Source: Myxococcales bacterium | GTDB taxonomy: Bacteria > Myxococcota_A > UBA9160 > SMWR01 | Length of the DNA: 8,514 bases | Direction: 5' to 3' | Assembly: GCA_022572485.1 (NCBI GenBank) | Contig: JACZVU010000109.1 | Coordinates: 1 to 8,514 of the forward strand | In this document: positions 6,646 through 8,514 of the stretch, piece after piece | Numbering within the stretch: position 1 is the first letter of the stretch | Layout: every line of letters starts with the position of its first letter | Notes under the pieces: model-generated | What the model saw: only the letters and a program-made list of their open reading frames with translations | Databases searched by the model: none | Told to the model about the DNA's origin: nothing | Made by a program: the position numbers and the translations under genes

Positions 6646-6681
6646 GCGCAGGCCCGCACGAGGCCAACCGGCCAGCTTTTC

Positions 6682-8514
6682 ATGGTTTTGGTCGCAGTCG
6701 CTTGTGGGCTCGCGGGCGCCAGCGGCGCGATCCTCTTTCGATGGATGATCCGCTTCTGCCAGGCCGCGTTCTTCGGCGGCCCCGATGGCGTCGTGGGCGT
6801 GATCCATGAGGGCTTGCTCGTGGAAGCCGGCGACCCGCTCCAGATCGCAAGTTCATTGGCGTGGTACTGGCGACTGCTGATTCCCGCGGCAGGCGGCGCG
6901 ATCGTCGGCCCGCTGATCTACTTTTTCGCGCGGGAGGCCAAGGGGCACGGCGTTCCAGAAGTAATGGCGGCCGTGGCTTTGCACGGGGGCGTCATTCGCA
7001 AGCGGATCGTCGCCATCAAGGCATTGGCGTCCGCGATTTCGATCGGATCCGGCGGTTCGGTGGGCCGCGAAGGACCCATCGTCCAGATCGCTTCGGCGCT
7101 CGGCTCATCGATCGGACAGCTGCTGAAAGTCCCCGCGAGTCAACTCCGCGTGATCGTCGCGTGCGGCGCCGCCGCGGGAGTGTCAGCGACCTTCAATGCA
7201 CCCATCGCGGGTGCGCTCTTCGCCGCCGAAGTAGTGGTCGGCAATTTTGCGCTCACGCATCTCAGCCCGATCGTGATCTCATCGGTAGTTGCGACGGTGG
7301 TCTCGCGCTTCTTCCTCGGAAACCACCCGGCCTTCAAAGTACCGGCCTACGAACTCGTCAGCCCGATCGAACTCATCCCCTATATGTTGGTGGGCGTTGC
7401 AGCGGGCTTCGTCGCGCTGATCTTCATACGAACCCTATACGCGACCGAGGATCTCTTCGATCGCATTCCGATTCCCGATTACACGAAAGCCGCGGTGGGC
7501 GGCTTGCTGGTTGGCGCGATCGGCATCGCGCTTCCCAATGTCTTTGGCGTGGGCTACAGCACGATCAGCGCTGCGCTCCACGACCAACTTCCGCTGACGC
7601 TGCTCGGGATGCTGCTGATTGCCAAGATCGCCGCAACGTCGATCACCATCGGCAGCGGTGGATCCGGGGGTATCTTCGCGCCGTCACTGTTCCTCGGTGC
7701 GATGACCGGCGGATTTCTGGGAACGATTCTTCACCAATGGTTTCCGGATGCGACCGCTACTTCAGGTGCCTACGCGCTCGTGACGATGGGTGCCGTTGTC
7801 GCAGCCGCGACGCACGCACCGATCACCGCGATCATCATAATCTTCGAACTCACGCAGACGATCGACATCATCCCACCGCTGATGGCGGCCTGCGTGGTAA
7901 GCACATTGGTGACCACATTCCTGGAGCGCGAATCGATCTACACAATGAAATTGGCGCGCCGAGGCATCGATCTCTATGCAGAGGAAGGGCACAACGTCCT
8001 AAAGAACCTCTTCGTCCACGACATCATCGATACCGAGCCCGATACGCTTCCCGCATCCGCAAACCTGCATACGGTGATCGATCGCGTTCTCGTTGGGGAC
8101 AGCACTCAGTTCTTCGTCGTCAACCACCAAGGCGAATTGCTCGGAGTGATCTATCTGCGAGAGTTGACCCGAATGCTCGTCGAACAGGAGATTCTTCAAC
8201 CGCTGATCATCGCGGAAGACCTGATGGACACTCGCGCGCCGACTCTCAACGGAGACCACAACCTCGACGTAGCGATGCAGATGTTCAGCGGTGGCGTCGG
8301 CGATCAGGTCGCAATCGTGGAGGCCGAGAATTCGCGGAAGCTCATCGGGTGCATCCACAAGAACGATGTCCTCCAGGCTTACAACCGAGAGGTGATGCTC
8401 CGCGATCTGGCGGGCTCTGTGTCGAGCAACGTGATGGTCGCCAGCAAAGGACAACAGGTCGCGATCGGTGGAGGCTATGTGTTGCAGGAAATCCTGCCCC
8501 CTCACCGCTACTTC
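6682..8514 (+). CDS. CLC-type chloride channel/transporter with two CBS domains (3' end outside window)
   Basis: This membrane protein moves chloride or another anion, either as a channel or in exchange for protons. The 611 visible residues (from the ATG at 6682) include the three CLC anion-path motifs: GHGVP (88-92), GREGP (128-132, with gating Glu130) and GIFAP (330-334). The central pore Tyr is Tyr420 in ESIYTMKL. Where E. coli ClcA has Glu202-Glu203, this protein has Glu183-Val184, so the internal proton-pathway glutamate is missing. After the membrane domain come two cytoplasmic CBS domains (about 447-503 and 513-570), which often bind adenine nucleotides. The last visible stretch (VAIGGGYVLQEILPPHRYF) looks like the entry to a TrkA-C/RCK-type domain beyond the window; that is inference. 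ATG 6682 is the only canonical start after the in-frame stop at 6592-6594, yet it falls at the start of the first helix and lacks a good ribosome-binding site. Confidence 0.92.
   Translation, partial: MVLVAVACGLAGASGAILFRWMIRFCQAAFFGGPDGVVGVIHEGLLVEAGDPLQIASSLAWYWRLLIPAAGGAIVGPLIYFFAREAKGHGVPEVMAAVALHGGVIRKRIVAIKALASAISIGSGGSVGREGPIVQIASALGSSIGQLLKVPASQLRVIVACGAAAGVSATFNAPIAGALFAAEVVVGNFALTHLSPIVISSVVATVVSRFFLGNHPAFKVPAYELVSPIELIPYMLVGVAAGFVALIFIRTLYATEDLFDRIPIPDYTKAAVGGLLVGAIGIALPNVFGVGYSTISAALHDQLPLTLLGMLLIAKIAATSITIGSGGSGGIFAPSLFLGAMTGGFLGTILHQWFPDATATSGAYALVTMGAVVAAATHAPITAIIIIFELTQTIDIIPPLMAACVVSTLVTTFLERESIYTMKLARRGIDLYAEEGHNVLKNLFVHDIIDTEPDTLPASANLHTVIDRVLVGDSTQFFVVNHQGELLGVIYLRELTRMLVEQEILQPLIIAEDLMDTRAPTLNGDHNLDVAMQMFSGGVGDQVAIVEAENSRKLIGCIHKNDVLQAYNREVMLRDLAGSVSSNVMVASKGQQVAIGGGYVLQEILPPHRYF

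Noticed and set aside
7140..8505. Minus-strand open frames (65-168 codons) opposite the CLC gene
   Set aside because: They lie entirely within a plus-strand frame with all CLC and CBS motifs and have no recognisable domains.

Overview
The window is ordinary chromosomal DNA from a GC-rich (by eye roughly 60-65% G+C) bacterium. It carries seven protein-coding genes, two of them cut by the window edges, and I see no RNA gene, insertion sequence, CRISPR array or phage gene. The gene set (chorismate synthase, transsulfuration enzyme, stand-alone CbiX chelatase, CLC with CBS domains) and the codon use suggest a Gram-negative lineage of the deltaproteobacterial kind (Myxococcota/Desulfobacterota-like). 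That placement is a weak inference, because no rRNA or other marker is present.

Layout, left to right. (1) Bases 1-366, plus strand: the C-terminal part of chorismate synthase (aroC). (2) Bases 397-1563, minus strand: a two-gene unit converging on aroC, with a CinA-type molybdopterin-binding-domain protein upstream and a small DUF4079/cytochrome b561-like membrane protein downstream. (3) Bases 1564-1763: a divergent intergenic region with a good sigma70-like promoter (TTGACC-16-TATGAT) facing right. (4) Bases 1764-4572, plus strand: a compact probable operon of a cystathionine gamma-synthase/lyase family enzyme, a 122-residue CbiX/SirB-type chelatase overlapping it by 4 bases, and an MFS transporter 17 bases further on. 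(5) Bases 4573-4762: a convergent intergenic region packed with hairpins, including a perfect 10-bp stem and a 20-bp imperfect inverted repeat. (6) Bases 4763-6418, minus strand: a thiamine-diphosphate-dependent 2-keto acid decarboxylase related to indolepyruvate/phenylpyruvate decarboxylases. (7) Bases 6419-6681: a divergent intergenic region holding about four copies of a 29-bp tandem repeat with a palindromic core. (8) Bases 6682-8514, plus strand: a CLC-type chloride channel/transporter with two CBS domains, running off the right edge.

How the genes fit together. The operon at 1764-4572 joins transsulfuration to a ferrochelatase-type enzyme probably serving siroheme, the cofactor of sulfite reductase, so a sulfur-assimilation theme is plausible; the transporter's substrate is unknown. 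The decarboxylase acts on aromatic 2-keto acids that derive from chorismate, but its distance from aroC makes a functional link speculative. I found no clear new system. The most notable non-gene signals are the 29-bp repeat array upstream of the CLC gene and the palindrome cluster at the convergent gene ends. Two genes (the DUF4079-like protein and the CLC) also have awkward translation starts.
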